Source: Kappaphycus alvarezii (lineage: Eukaryota > Rhodophyta > Florideophyceae > Gigartinales > Solieriaceae). From it: a stretch of 64,000 nt of DNA. The first letter of the stretch is position 1. Each line of letters opens with the position of its first letter. Both the position numbers and the translations under genes were made by a program. The notes below the pieces were generated by a model. That model had not been told where the DNA came from. It did not search any database and saw only the letters and a program-made list of their open reading frames with translations. Below, piece by piece: positions 35,735 to 45,813 of the stretch. Where the stretch lies: assembly GCA_002205965.3 (NCBI GenBank), contig NADL03000022.1, forward strand, positions 372,001 to 436,000. The letters are read 5' to 3'.

Positions 35735-37173
35735 AGCTAAAGTCAAAGGGCCTAGGTCGGTGGCAAACGGATCACCTTGGATCTGGCGACGAAATTGCGC
35801 AGGGGCCGGCGTGCCTGGTTGACAGGAAGTATCGATCGCCCGTGCCTGTTTCCCAAGGACGGCGACGGAGCGGGGTGTTGCATAGTCGGCGATGCGTAAG
35901 CGGGCGGGCAGCGTCCAGAATGCTGGCGGCGACAGCCGCGTGCAGTGCAGGGCCAATCCTGGAGAACCCGTGCCCCCCGAGACGGAGGGGGAGACAAGCT
36001 TGTTCCCAGGCGTCGTCGGTGAGGGGGACATTATGCAGCGTGCCGTAGCGGCTCGCTGCAGGGAGTCAAACTCCACTGCAGGCTGGCGGCGTGCTGAGGG
36101 TCAGCAAGCCGAAACGCGTGAAGCACCCGGCATGCGGATGCACATAAGCGATGCATGTGGAAGCGGGCCCTGGGGTCTTGGACCCTTCCAGCAGCGCCAG
36201 GGTGCGACGGCACCCCTCTACCTTGCTGCGTAAGAATGTTTTCGTGAAAGCAGCGTTACCCAACGGGGCCCCGAGGAGCTCGAAACCGTCGCCGGCGCAT
36301 TCTGCAAGCGGAACTCGGCCAGGAAAGCAGCGCGGTCAGCTGGCGAAGTGTGCGGCCAGGAGATGCGTGTCTTGCGAGGGTTAATAAACAGACCATAAGA
36401 CGGACCGTAGAGCGCGAGGGACCGTAGTGCTCGCCGTAGGCCCTCAAGTGACCCAATTATTGTACCGTCGTCGGCGTACCACTGATTTAAAATGATACCC
36501 TCCTCATCGGCGACCCGCCTGATGAGCGGTTGTATCGTCAACGAGAACAACAGCATACTCGCAGGGTCCCCTTGCTGGGTTCCCTGGGCGCTAGAAAGAA
36601 TCGTCTGCTCCCGGTTTGGGACGATTAGCGGTGGTCGGGATCGACCATACACCATGTTTGCGAATCGGGCAAGTGAGGGGGCACGGGATGGCAGCATGTC
36701 GAGCATTGCTTGCCGATCGACGCAGTTGAAAGCGTTTCGGGCATCAATGAGGACGGTGGCAACGTTTGGATCCGACGACACCCTTCGCAGCATCGTGCGA
36801 ACGTCATGGACGATCGCATCCATGCCTGCCTTGATGCCATTGCAGTTTGGAAGGGGGCCAAAAATGCACGGGAGTCATCAATAGCCGACGGGAGCAGCGT
36901 CTTCGTGACCAGGCGCCGGAGGACAGAGCCGACCGCGATGGGACGGATCTTCCCAGGCTTGGGCTGCAGGGGGAGGAGGGTGCTGCGGAGAGCAGGGGAA
37001 GAACCGAATCGGGGAGGTCTCCCTTTGCTATGCGATTGACCAGCTTCGTCAAACTCCGATGCCAGTGACACCAGCCTCGGGCTAAGAGCGGTGTTAGCAA
37101 GCAGGTGGAACCACCTCGAGGGCGTCCGGACCGCGGTGGTATCCCGCGGGATGCGACGAGCGACTGCGCAACA

Positions 37174-37541
37174 GCGGCTTCCGTGAGTTGCGGTGGTGGG
37201 AGGCTTTCCTCGGGAAGCGGGCAATGGGCTGTGGCGGCGACGGGTGAAGTTCTTGCAGACGCTGGATGGTGGTAGGCGAGTTAACGTCGGCACACGGGGC
37301 ATTGTGAAGGGCACTCCGGCGAGCCGGCTGGCATTGTGAAGGGCACTCCCGGCGAGCCGAAGCTCTCTGCGCGGACGCCCGCTATGGCAAGGCGATGCGG
37401 ACCCTTCACAATGCCCGTGTGCCGACGTTAACTCGCCTACCACCATCCAGCGTCTGCAAGAACTTCACCCGTCGCCGCCACAGCCCATTGCCCCGCTTCC
37501 CGAGGAAAGCCTCCACCACCCCCGCAACTCACGGAAGCCGC
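37174..37541. repeat. 140-bp inverted repeat with 90-bp loop at the 5' end of the non-LTR element
   Basis: Left arm 37174-37311 and right arm 37402-37541 are nearly perfect reverse complements, for example GCGGCTTCCGTGAGTTGCGG against CCGCAACTCACGGAAGCCGC. The left arm is the element's own upstream coding sequence. The loop contains a 33-bp direct duplication (next entry). Confidence 0.9.
37312..37372. repeat. tandem duplication in the loop of the inverted repeat
   Basis: GGCATTGTGAAGGGCACTCC followed by GGCGAGCCG occurs twice, about 33 bp apart (first copy begins at about 37299, second at about 37331), differing by one C. It adjoins the inverted arm. Confidence 0.7.
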
Positions 37542-37717
37542 AATGGCTGAACCAATTGCCCACTCAAAGCGAGAAAGGGACCGGAAGAAATCTCCACAAC
37601 CCGAACCGAGGATTCAGGAGGCTTAAAAAACTCTCGCTGTAAGCACAAAGGCTTACAGATTGAGACGGCGACGACAACGGCGAGTTCCTAAAAGTCCTTG
37701 GGTCCAATCACTGAATC

Positions 37718-37815
37718 TACTGTAAGCACTACACCGTACTGTAATATAAAATTATTCTGTAAATGCAACTCCGGGGCTGTACATTACTGCACAGAACTGC
37801 ACAGTACTGTACGGT
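37718..37815. repeat. GTAC/CTGTA-rich cluster upstream of alpha-SNAP
   Basis: Several ACTGTAA, GTACTGTAA, CTGTACATTACTGCACAG and ACAGTACTGTACGG units lie 320-415 bp upstream of the alpha-SNAP start, in an otherwise gene-free interval (37542-38131). Confidence 0.6.
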
Positions 37816-38131
37816 AGGATGTAAATGGAGCTGAAGTGATCAACCGAAGTGAACCTAAAGACAGCAAAGATTGTGTGAAGTGCTTTTCGTCTTTTGGCCA
37901 ATAAATACATAACAAGTGGTCCAATACAACAAGTCCCATCTATCAAACAAAGAAAACTGCCAGTCGCAACCAAACCCAATACCGTGACCGTGGTCCGTAT
38001 GATAACAACCGCATCCCTCTTCCACGTCTCCGTTGGCTGCAGACCCATTGCCCATCACCCTCTTCGCCCCTGCACACAGAACCCCCATCCGCATCAACTT
38101 CAAGACTCGCCAAAACAGACGCACCAGCGTT

Positions 38132-39020
38132 ATGAGCGCATCGAGAAAAGAGGAAGAGGGTCACACCCTCATGGCCGAGGCCGAGAAGAAACTCTCCTCT
38201 CGCGGCGGATTGTTCAAGTCATTCTTCGGCGGTTCCTCCGCCGCAAAAGAGGACGCCGCCGACACCTTTGTCAAGGCTGCAAACAACTTCAAGCTCGCAA
38301 AGGCCTGGTCTCTTGCAGGCTCCGCCTTTGAAAAAGCAGCCACTGCATATGCGCAATGCTCGGATATGAGTTACGACGCCGCCTCAAAATATGCAGATGC
38401 TGCAAAGGCTTACAAGCTTGCCGACCCTGGTAAGGCAGTCGATGCATATGAGAAGGCCATTCAAATCTATACAGATTCCGCCCGGTTTCAACAGTGCGCT
38501 CGGTTAAAGAAGGAGGTTGCCGAGATCCAAGAAGCTCAAGACAATCCTGAGGCCGCCCTGGAGGCCTATCTTGCGGCAGCCGATTTTATGATATGGAAGA
38601 TGCCAAATCAAATGCAAATTCCATGCGTGTCAAAGTTGCAGAACTGAGTGGAACTGCCGGCAAGTATGAAGCAGCCGCTGAACTTTATGAATCAGTCGCC
38701 AAAACCGCCCTATCAAACAATATGCTCAAGTATGGAGCGAGGAACATCTCTTGCGTGCAGGCCTTTGTCTGTGTCTGGTTGACGATATTGGTGCCCAGCG
38801 CGCTGTGCGCAGGTATGCCGAAATGGACTCGTCCTTTGCAACATCACGTGAGGGCCAGCTTTTGGAGGCCGTCGTCACCGCAGTTGATGACGGTGATGTT
38901 CAAGCCTTTACCAAAGTAGTCTTTGACTACGATTCAATAAGCAAGCTCGACCCATGGAAAACATCCATTCTATTGCGAATTAAGAACGGCATTAAGGCCG
39001 ATGACCTTGATCTTACATGA
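38132..39020 (+). CDS. alpha-SNAP (soluble NSF attachment protein)
   Basis: Adaptor that binds SNARE complexes and recruits the ATPase NSF for SNARE disassembly in vesicle fusion. The N-terminus from ATG 38132 (MSASRKEEEGHTLMAEAEKK) matches the family start, so the longer frame back to 38033 is not used. LFKSFFGGSSAAKEDAAD is the membrane-binding loop. TPR-like helices follow (NNFKLAKAWSLAGSAFEKAA, YADAAKAYKLADPGKAVDA). The C-terminus has FDYDSISKLDPWKTSILLRI and ends DDLDLT; the penultimate Leu that stimulates NSF is present. Two frame steps, near 38590 and 38745, each equal one missing base. About 295 residues, normal for the family, no introns. Confidence 0.93.
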
Positions 39021-39117
39021 CCATTTGAACTTATCCTTCCGCCTAAACAAAGTTTATATTCCAGTTTCTCGCAACATTCTTTTGTCCAGTTATGTAGTTG
39101 ATATCTTCGCATGTACA

Positions 39118-41287
39118 TTAATACATTCCTGTGCGTCGAACATACATGCGCTCTGACTCCCTTGTCGCCATATCACAAGCTCTCTGCACATCTGCCACGC
39201 GCCTTTGCAACGAGCTAGATGTCTCGTCGAGGTACTGCAGAGAGTCCAAATGTGCGTTAAGCACCGATATTATCTGCGATACCGTGTCGCCGGTGCGATC
39301 CCCACCTGACATACTGCTTCCCTTATTCAAGTCCGTAACCAAGTCCCTGATCTTCAACACCATGGTGTCGAGCTCCTCCATAACTTCTATCGACAACCTA
39401 TGCATCGCTTCCCTCTCTAAATCCCCTGAACCTTAGAATTTACACTGTGGCTGCCTGTGGGCCCGGGCTTCGGGATAGTAGCCCCAATTTTCCTCTCAAC
39501 ATCAAGTTCCAGAGCATCAAGAAGCTTGTGCAGTTCTGTTTGTTGCGACAGGATTACATCCATGTTGTCGGAGAGCTCCTTGTGCCCAATCTGCAACGAT
39601 TGAGCATCCCTGTGCAACGCACGAATCTTATCCTCGTTCGACACAATCGCCCGATCCCACTTGGAAACCATCTGGGCTCCCTTTTCAAACTGAATCGTGA
39701 GATCCGCAACCTCCTCCGTCCACTTATTCACCACCTCGTCCAGGCTGAGATCCTTAATATCCGAAGGCACCGTTAACGGGGTGCTCGTCGACAGTACCCC
39801 AGAAAACGCCGCCGCCGAAGAACTGGCAGCAAATGAAGCTGAGCTCGTTGCCATAGCGGCAGCAGAACCAAAAACCGAATCCGGTCAACCCACCGGAAGA
39901 TGTTTGCGCGGCACTAGATGCAGTTCCAGTAGCAGCGGCAGCCGCAGTTTCGGCTGGCTTTGCAGCCGTTCCCGCCGTACCAGTAGGCAAAGAAAACAAA
40001 GAGCCTGCTGCAGAAGCTGGCTGAGAAGAAGGCGAAGAGGCTGCGGCACCGAGTGAGAAACCCCCAGCCACCGGCGGCTTCTCTGCAGTCGGCGGCTTGG
40101 ACCCTGGCAATGAAAACCCGGAGCTTGTCCCCGCCTTACTCAGACCGCCAGCGTCTGCACTGGAGCCTGCTGCGGTAGAGGCACTACCAGTCATTCCTGC
40201 AAACAGCGAGGCTGTGGAGGCCGGGGCTGCGGAGGTGGATGGAAATGAGGTGGATGGCAGCACGGAGGGTTTCGATTCCGGTGCTGAAGAAGGGTTGATA
40301 AGCGGGCCAAATGCACCCGTTGCAGATGCAGCGGCAGAAGTGGCGAGGGAAAATCCGCCTGTGCTCGGGGCAGAGGGGGCATCGAAAGTAAGGGCACCAA
40401 AGTTTGTTGTGGTTGCCGGCTTGGAATCGGGAGCGGGTGTAGATTGAGAGGCAGGAAAGGGAGACGAGGAGGGTGGTTTGGAAGATGTTGCAAACAGAGA
40501 AGGGGTGGAGGCGGACGAGGAAGGGACAGGAGGAAGAACGAGTTGTGCGGCTTGGGATGTAGATGCGGCCGAGGAAGCAGCAAAGCTAAATCCCGAGGCC
40601 GGAGCAGATTGGGCGGCAAAGGACATTGTAGGGGTAGATGATGCGGAGGGGCTAAAGCGGAGGAGGCGATGGCGGGGGAGGGCTGGAAAAGGCAAATGCG
40701 GATGAGGAAGCGGGGGTTTGTGGGGTTTGCGGCAGGCCGAAACCAAAGTTTGAGGGTTGCGTTGACGGGGTTGAAGATGGGGCGGCGGCGGCGCCGAATA
40801 GGAGGTTCGGGGTGGAGCCAAGGTTGGAGGAAGGGCGGCGGTGGCAGTACCAAAGGAGGCGGCGGGGTAGTACCAAAAGACGCGGCAGTGGTAGTACCAA
40901 AAGACGCGGCGGTGGTAGTACCAAAGGAGGCGGCCGTGTTAGCACCAAAAGAGGCGGCGGTGTTCGCACCAAAAGAGGCGGCGGTGTTCGCACCAAAAGA
41001 GGCGGCGGTGTTAGCACCAAAAGAGGCGGCGGTGTTAGCACCAAAAGAGGCGGCGGTGTTAGCGCCAAAAGAGGCGGCGGTGTTTGCTGGAGGGGAGGAC
41101 ATGGAGAAGATGGGATTGGTGGACGGAGCTGTGTTGGAAAACAAGGAGGTGTAGACGAAGGGGAGGGGTTGACGGTGAAAAGTGCGGAGGAGGAAGAAGG
41201 GGTTCCAAACAGTGGGGCGGAGGTTGTGTGGGAGCCGAAAAGTGAGTTGGAGGGGAATGAGGCGGAGGAGTTGAAATTGGACGTCAT
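39118..41287 (-). CDS. nucleoporin Nsp1/Nup62
   Basis: Central-channel component of the nuclear pore: an FG-repeat N-terminus forms the permeability barrier and a coiled-coil C-terminus binds partner nucleoporins. Start ATG at 41287 (MTSNFNSSASFPSNSLFGS). About eight 24-bp repeats encoding NTAASFGA then TTTAASFG follow at 40860-41090, and further FG units (NLLFGAAAAP, NFGFGLPQ, SGFSFAAS, GGFSLG). The conserved C-terminal domain is TVPSDIKDLSLDEVVNKW, FEKGAQMVSKWDRAI and LSQQTELHKLLDALE, with NAHLDSLQYLDETS in the last frame. At least seven frame steps occur, mostly single missing bases in C-rich runs, one an extra T in a T5 run at about 39870. Converges on alpha-SNAP with 97 bp between stops. 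Confidence 0.9.
40860..41090 (-). repeat. 24-bp tandem repeat encoding FG units
   Basis: The plus-strand unit GGCGGCGGTGTTAGCACCAA + AAGA is repeated with small changes about nine times. It encodes the Nup62 FG repeats and explains the long antisense frames here. Confidence 0.85.
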
Positions 41288-41446
41288 GGTTGGTGGTTGG
41301 GTGGGTTGAGGAGGTGGCGATCTGGGCGGTGGAGGTTGTGGAGGGGAAGGGGAAAGGAGGGGGAGGGAAGGCGGGATCGTGGTGTTGGGAGGTGGCGGAT
41401 GGAGTCGATCAGTGTCGTCGGGAATATGGAGGGCGCTCAAGCACTT

Positions 41447-41461
41447 GTACGGTACGGTACG
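41447..41461. repeat. GTACGGTACGGTACG repeat upstream of Nup62
   Basis: Three GTACG units lie 160 bp upstream of the Nup62 start. They belong to the GTAC-rich family. Confidence 0.6.
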
Positions 41462-41587
41462 ATTCTGGCACTACTCGTGGACGGACGTTGGCGGGATCAA
41501 AGCACCTTGTGATTCAACCGTCTCGAATGAGTACAAATGTCCAACTGTAATTTATAGTATTCGAATTTGACAGTAATTTCATTCTGC

Positions 41588-41626
41588 TGTACCATTTACT
41601 GTAATGTACTACAGTACTGTGCAGTT
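41588..41626. repeat. GTAC-rich cluster upstream of Nup62
   Basis: CTGTACCATTTACTGTAATG followed by TACTACAGTACTGTGCAG. Second cluster in the Nup62 5' flank. Confidence 0.6.
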
Positions 41627-41844
41627 TAAAGCCATCCTCGTGGCGGGGTAACCTTTCTACAAGTAGGCAGAAAAGCAATTATTTCGAATTTTTCATGTGG
41701 CCATTCGTGGCCTACGTTTATACTTCTTGCGGGGGGTAAAGCAATAGGGCATTCCTGCGACAAGCTGCTCAAATGGCGATATTAGAGTATGCGCCATGCT
41801 GGATGATCCAGAGAGGGCCATTTTTAGCCTGGATCATTCCTCGA

Positions 41845-41870
41845 TGTACAGTACAGTACAGTACAATACT
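41845..41870. repeat. tandem TACAG repeat
   Basis: TGTACAGTACAGTACAGTAC at 41846-41865, four GTACA units in tandem; third cluster in the Nup62 5' flank and close to the left edge of the DIRS-like element. Confidence 0.75.
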
Positions 41871-42133
41871 GAACAGCATCATGGACCGTAAATGGGTCTT
41901 GGAGGAAGCATTACGACATTGGTTCCAGTGAATTAAACATAGAGAAACACAAACACATTTACTAGATTCACTAAAGGTAAAATAGCTAAAACATGACGTA
42001 TAACATACCCCGCGTTCTCGTCGCATACGTCGTCAGTAGCCGTCTCGACAGGATGGCGAAACTAAGAGGGTCAGGTGAGTCAAATTTGGAAAAGACGATT
42101 TCCATGAGATGGTTAGGGTGCTAGCGTCCCATC

Positions 42134-42676
42134 CTAGCGCAACTTCTGGTTCCTCAAGTCGTCGCTTGTTCTCCCGCCTCCCGCCCTCCATTCATCCTTC
42201 ATGGCCCAATCACAAGTCATCGTTGTTCTTTGTTTCATTTGTTTGAATCCTTTGAGTATTGTTTTCTTTACACGTTTCGAATCAAAATTGCGCGTCCTTC
42301 ATTGCATTGTGATTTGAAATATCGTGTCATTTGGATATTATGGTTTTTTTCATTTCGATATCATACCTCGCATCATTAATCGCTCTCAAGTTCGCTTGCA
42401 GGAGTATCGCTTTCGCAACACGTCAACTGAACAAGTCTTAAGCTTCCGCAAGACAGAAATCTTCTATGAGGGTGCTAAATTAGTGGTCAACCGATTTCTC
42501 GGTTCTCTGAACGAAGATCGCCACGAGAAGGCTTTAGCGTGAAATTCATGTTACAGAGACGGGCCGATCGGCCCGCGACAGATGAAGGCACTTGCGTACC
42601 TCCGATCCACCCTCGTGAGAGAATGGACACCTCAAAGATGACTGTCACATCTCGTTAAATCTGGGACCGACGATAC
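42134..42676 (+). repeat. module B1 (direct repeat of B2)
   Basis: About 540 bp, nearly identical to 47448-47988, starting with the 40-bp block D. It includes a palindrome GGGCCGATCGGCCC at 42556-42569 and a 72-codon ORF (next entry). Confidence 0.9.
42324..42542 (+). CDS. 72-aa ORF in module B1, conserved in B2
   Basis: Begins MSFGYYGFFHFDIIPR and ends FLGSLNEDRHEKALA; the B2 copy at 47637-47855 is the same length with two amino-acid differences. I do not recognise it. Conservation between copies may only reflect recent duplication of the whole module. No TATA or start context supports expression. Confidence 0.35.
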   Translation: MSFGYYGFFHFDIIPRIINRSQVRLQEYRFRNTSTEQVLSFRKTEIFYEGAKLVVNRFLGSLNEDRHEKALA

Positions 42677-42884
42677 CTCAATTTTAGCGTGATTTGGGAT
42701 GGGACGCTAGCACCCTAACCATCTCATGGAAATCGTCTTTTCCAAAATTTGACTCACCTGACCCTCTTAGTTTAGCCATCCCTGTCGAGACGGCTACTGA
42801 CGACGTATGCGACGGAACGCGGGTATGTTATACGTCATGTTTTAGCTATTTTACCTTTAGTGAATCTAGTAAATGTTGTTTGTG

Positions 42885-43225
42885 TTTCTCTATGTTTAAT
42901 TCGGTACTTTAATTGGAAAATTATGGGTGAATATGAGAAGGGGGGTTGAACGTGGCCTTGATCTGCCACTCCGGATAAGTCACGCGGTCACGGTTGCATC
43001 AATTGACTGTAAGCACCTTTTAGGAAGGCCACGTAGGCAGCTTACCGTTGTACACCCTACACTCGCTGCCGCGGCCGCATATGCTTCCTGGTTTCTACGT
43101 AGCAGCCGTACCGCTTGCGCAAGGGGACTTGGACCACGATCAAGACCGGTTCAACAGGGCTATATAACCGCCAACTTGAAAACCTCTAGCGCAACTTCTG
43201 GTTCCTCAAGTCGTCGCTTGTTCTC
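42885..43225 (+). repeat. repeat A1 with promoter of the DIRS-like element
   Basis: 341 bp, nearly identical to A2 (47148-47487) and present inverted as A3 (48003-48265). It contains a TATA box TATATAA at 43161-43167, about 120 bp before the Gag-like ATG at 43287, and ends with block D (43186-43225). It probably drives transcription of the element. Confidence 0.85.
43186..43225 (+). repeat. 40-bp block D (three copies), candidate recombination site
   Basis: An identical 40-bp block occurs at 42134-42173, 43186-43225 and 47448-47487. Upstream it is joined to C, A1 or A2; downstream to B1, the Gag-like leader or B2. Different modules on both sides of the same block are what site-specific crossover at D would produce. 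Confidence 0.8.
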
Positions 43226-43286
43226 ATCCCTCGAACCAGCTCCAGACGAATCTGTCTAGGTCGACTATCACACTTGCACATCAACC

Positions 43287-44127
43287 ATGTCCCATGCCAC
43301 CTCCTCTGAATCCTCGCAGTCCGACGCTTCTCGCCTCCATACCCTCGAGAACAAGGTCACCGGCATCGAAACCCAGCTCTCGCAGATTGTCAACTTGCTC
43401 CAAGCTTCCGCTGGACCGTCGAACCCTCCTGCCGCAGAGCCGCCGCCGCGCCGCCGATTCAGATCCACCGGTATCTGATCCTACCGTCAAGCCCTCAACT
43501 GCCGCTGAGGCTTACAAAACGGGCGTTCTTCAGTTCACACTGCCCACGCCCTCTGCAACCGCAGTTGCCGACACACTCGCTACCCGCCAGGAATACGCTG
43601 AGGTCGGCAAACTCAACAAGTACCAGCGTCCTAGCTCCGTCGCTCCCTATCCCGCCAAGAGGTTCATTCCGGAACCAGAAGGTCTTTTCGGTCGCATCAA
43701 GGCCGCTGACGTTCGTGACGGGTGGGAAGCGGAAGTACTCTGGAACGTTGGGCACAACTGTGAGACCGCCATCGCCTGCGCTCACCGGGTCACCGAGGCC
43801 CTCCAGAACAAAGACATCTCAGCCGCTACTGAGTTCTTCTCTGTTCTACACCACTACTTGGAGGCCACTTACAGCCGCGTTCTGGAACGGACCGACTTCT
43901 TCACTGACTCTGTCGAGTCCGGAAAGTCCGAAGCCATCCTGCTCCAGCGTTACCTTCGTGAAGACGACTACCCGTATTCTTCTGAGCTCTATCGCTCAAC
44001 TAAGGCCAAGTTCGCTGAATTGCGCTCCCAGGCATACGCTAAGGAGTTCAACAAACAGGCCGCTCAAGGCTCTCGACCTCGCAAGAATCAGTCCGGAAAA
44101 GGTTCCAAGGACTCTAAGTCCAACTAA
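43287..44127 (+). CDS. Gag-like ORF of the DIRS-like element
   Basis: The start ATG 43287 gives MSHATSSESSQSDASRLHTL and a short coiled coil (ENKVTGIETQLSQIVNLLQ). A Pro/Arg-rich stretch holds a frame step at about 43445-43475, and the main frame continues to 44127. The body is helical (AHRVTEALQNKDISAATEFF, YRSTKAKFAELRSQAYAKEF) with a basic tail RPRKNQSGKGSKDSKSN. No zinc knuckle, as is usual for DIRS Gag-like proteins. It probably binds the element's RNA. Confidence 0.7.
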
Positions 44128-44161
44128 AGACGTCGCCTCCGCGACTCTTTTTTCTGTCCCT

Positions 44162-45342
44162 ATGTCCCACGTCCTCTGGCGCAATACCCAGTGCGCCGCT
44201 CCCTTCTGGGCCGAAACCCTCGGCGCCTCGAAATTCCTCGTCCGCGCTTTACGGTTTGGGGTCTACGAAAAACCCATCACAACCTCCCTTTCACGCACAA
44301 AATTCCAACTCCCTCAAATCCCCATCGATCCCCAAGACCGGGAATTCTTCGATTCAGCAATATCGGATGCGCTCCACCGTCGCAGTTACGAAGAAATTCC
44401 GAGTCGACCGCTCTTTCCTTACACCAAGCTGGCTTCCCTATCTCCAACGCCTTTGTGACAACTTCAGCGGAAAAGAAGCGGCTCGTGGTCAATCTTTCTC
44501 GGCAATCTACCCTATTTCGGGATATCCCCGTTCGCATGGAAACATTAGAAGGATTCGCACTGGACCTCCAGAAATCCGACATGATGTTTTCTTTCGATAT
44601 CGCCAAAGGTTACCACCATTTCCGTCTACACCCCGATATTCGAAATTGGTTCGTGTTCAAAGTAGACCATCGCTACTTTCGCTGTGTTGCCCTCCCTTTC
44701 GGATGGAAACTCTCTCCCGCCTACTTCATCAAGTTCATGCGACCTTTCGTTCAATATGTCCGGGAAACCTTACGTCTCCGAATCCATCCCTACATGGACG
44801 ACTTCTTGGTGGCTCTAAACCGTCCTTCACGCCTCAACAAGGCCCGCCGACAGATCGATTCTCTGCTCCGCTCGTGTGGACTTCAGAGAAAGGAGGACAA
44901 AGGTCACTGGGAAGGAACGAGGCAGATCGAGCATTTGGGATTTCTAATCGATACAGACCGTCTAGTTTTTGGGATTACGGCTCGAAGGATGGAAAAGTTG
45001 CGAGGTATTGCCCGGCAACTATTACGCCAAGCACGCCGCAATCGCCGACTAGTCGACGTACCACTGCTACGCCACTTCGCAGGCGTCGCTATCTCATGCT
45101 CGCTCGCTATGCCCCTCGCCCGGTTCTACACTCGATCAATTTACGAGTCTCTCAAGACGAATCTGAGCAAGACGGGGAAACGCGTGAGGCTTCTACACGC
45201 CGCTCTTCGGGACCTGCGCTTCTGGAGGGACCTCACTACCAATCCTCCAGAAAGGCCTATCGCTACCCACAGCCAACATTGGCCCTACACTCAGACGCGT
45301 CGACGGGAGTCGGACAGGGAGGAACATTGGGATCGGATCTGA
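44162..45342 (+). CDS. DIRS-type reverse transcriptase
   Basis: The likely start at 44162 (MSHVLWRNTQCAAPFWAETL) is followed after one frame step (about 44440) by FPISNAFVTTSAEKKRLVVN, MMFSFDIAKGYHHFRLHP (motif A, Asp), CVALPFGWKLSPAYFIKFM (motif B) and the catalytic YMDD at 44791-44802 (HPYMDDFLVAL). IEHLGFLIDTDRLVFGI and thumb sequence come next. It starts 35 bp after the Gag-like stop. It would make cDNA from the element's RNA. Confidence 0.9.
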
Positions 45343-45813
45343 GGCCAGGGTACAGGGTTGTTGGGAGGCTCGCGGACTCTGGGACCCCGTACTGCGAGTC
45401 AAGCCAATAACTTTCTTGGAACTACGGGCCGTCACGGACAATATTCGGCCTTCGCGTCGTTGCTGAAGAACGGGACTCATCTCAAGATTTGGGAGGACAA
45501 TCAGGCGGTGGTATCGATACTCAATGCGATGACCACCAAGTCTCGGCCCTTAATGAGAGAGCTCCGTTCGCTACACCGCTTGCTTCTCAAACTCGGGATC
45601 ACCATCGAATCACAGTATCTGCCCTCGGCAGTCAACCGTTTCGCCGACCGACTGTCACGCCTTCAGACACTCGACGATTGGAGGATCAATACCAAGCCCC
45701 TTCAGCCTCTACTCGAATCTTTCCCGCCAACAATCGACAGATTCGCAGACAACACCAATCGGATCTGCAGGAGTACAACAGCGAGTTTGCGTCTCCTGGC
45801 TCCCTCGCCGTAG
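45260..45813 (+). CDS. RNase H domain of the DIRS-like element
   Basis: Three frames in turn give LALHSDASTGVGQGG (Asp), ITFLELRAVTDNIR (Glu) and LKIWEDNQAVVSILNAM (Asp), then the end motif SAVNRFADRLSRL (Asp). All four catalytic acids are present. The frame steps near 45270, 45345 and 45450 each equal one missing base. The RNase H follows the RT thumb directly, as in other DIRS elements. Confidence 0.85.

Larger units (their letters stand above)
35686..37446 (-). mobile_element. non-LTR retrotransposon copy with reverse transcriptase
   Basis: Minus-strand RT motifs appear in order: PLQPKPGKIRPIAVGSVLRR (about 36900-36960), VLIDARNAFNCVDRQAML, AQGTQQGDPASMLLFSLTI, QWYADDGTIIG with YADD at 36467-36478, and GLFINPRKTRISWP. 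In later frames come the thumb and C-terminal parts, including WEQACLPLRLGGHGFSRIG (about 35960-36010). Frame steps between segments equal one missing base. It ends at 35686-35734 with the same terminal block as other copies but without the endonuclease part, so it is either internally deleted or its 3' end was joined to a second copy. Confidence 0.8.
41931..42901. repeat. 204-bp inverted repeats C and C' flanking module B1
   Basis: Arm C (41931-42134) and arm C' (42697-42901) are reverse complements with few differences, for example GGGTGCTAGCGTCCCATCC against GGATGGGACGCTAGCACCC. They enclose B1 (42134-42676), giving a large potential hairpin. C' runs straight into repeat A1. Confidence 0.85.

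Noticed and set aside
38033-38131. N-terminal extension of alpha-SNAP from the upstream ATG at 38033
   Set aside because: Family members start at the MSASRKEEEG-equivalent position; the extension has no homology to the N-terminus of the family.
38590-38750. Programmed ribosomal frameshifting in alpha-SNAP and other genes
   Set aside because: No shared slippery site is seen, and so many genes with several shifts each would be without precedent; missing bases in the sequence are simpler.
40860-41090. Regularly spaced repeats that might be taken for a CRISPR array or minisatellite
   Set aside because: The units are contiguous without spacers and encode FG repeats in frame, in a eukaryotic gene.
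40097-41309. Long plus-strand ORFs opposite the FG-repeat region (110-165 codons, Gly/Arg/Val-rich)
   Set aside because: They are antisense shadows of the Nup62 24-bp repeat; low complexity keeps all frames open. The minus-strand protein has family motifs and these do not.
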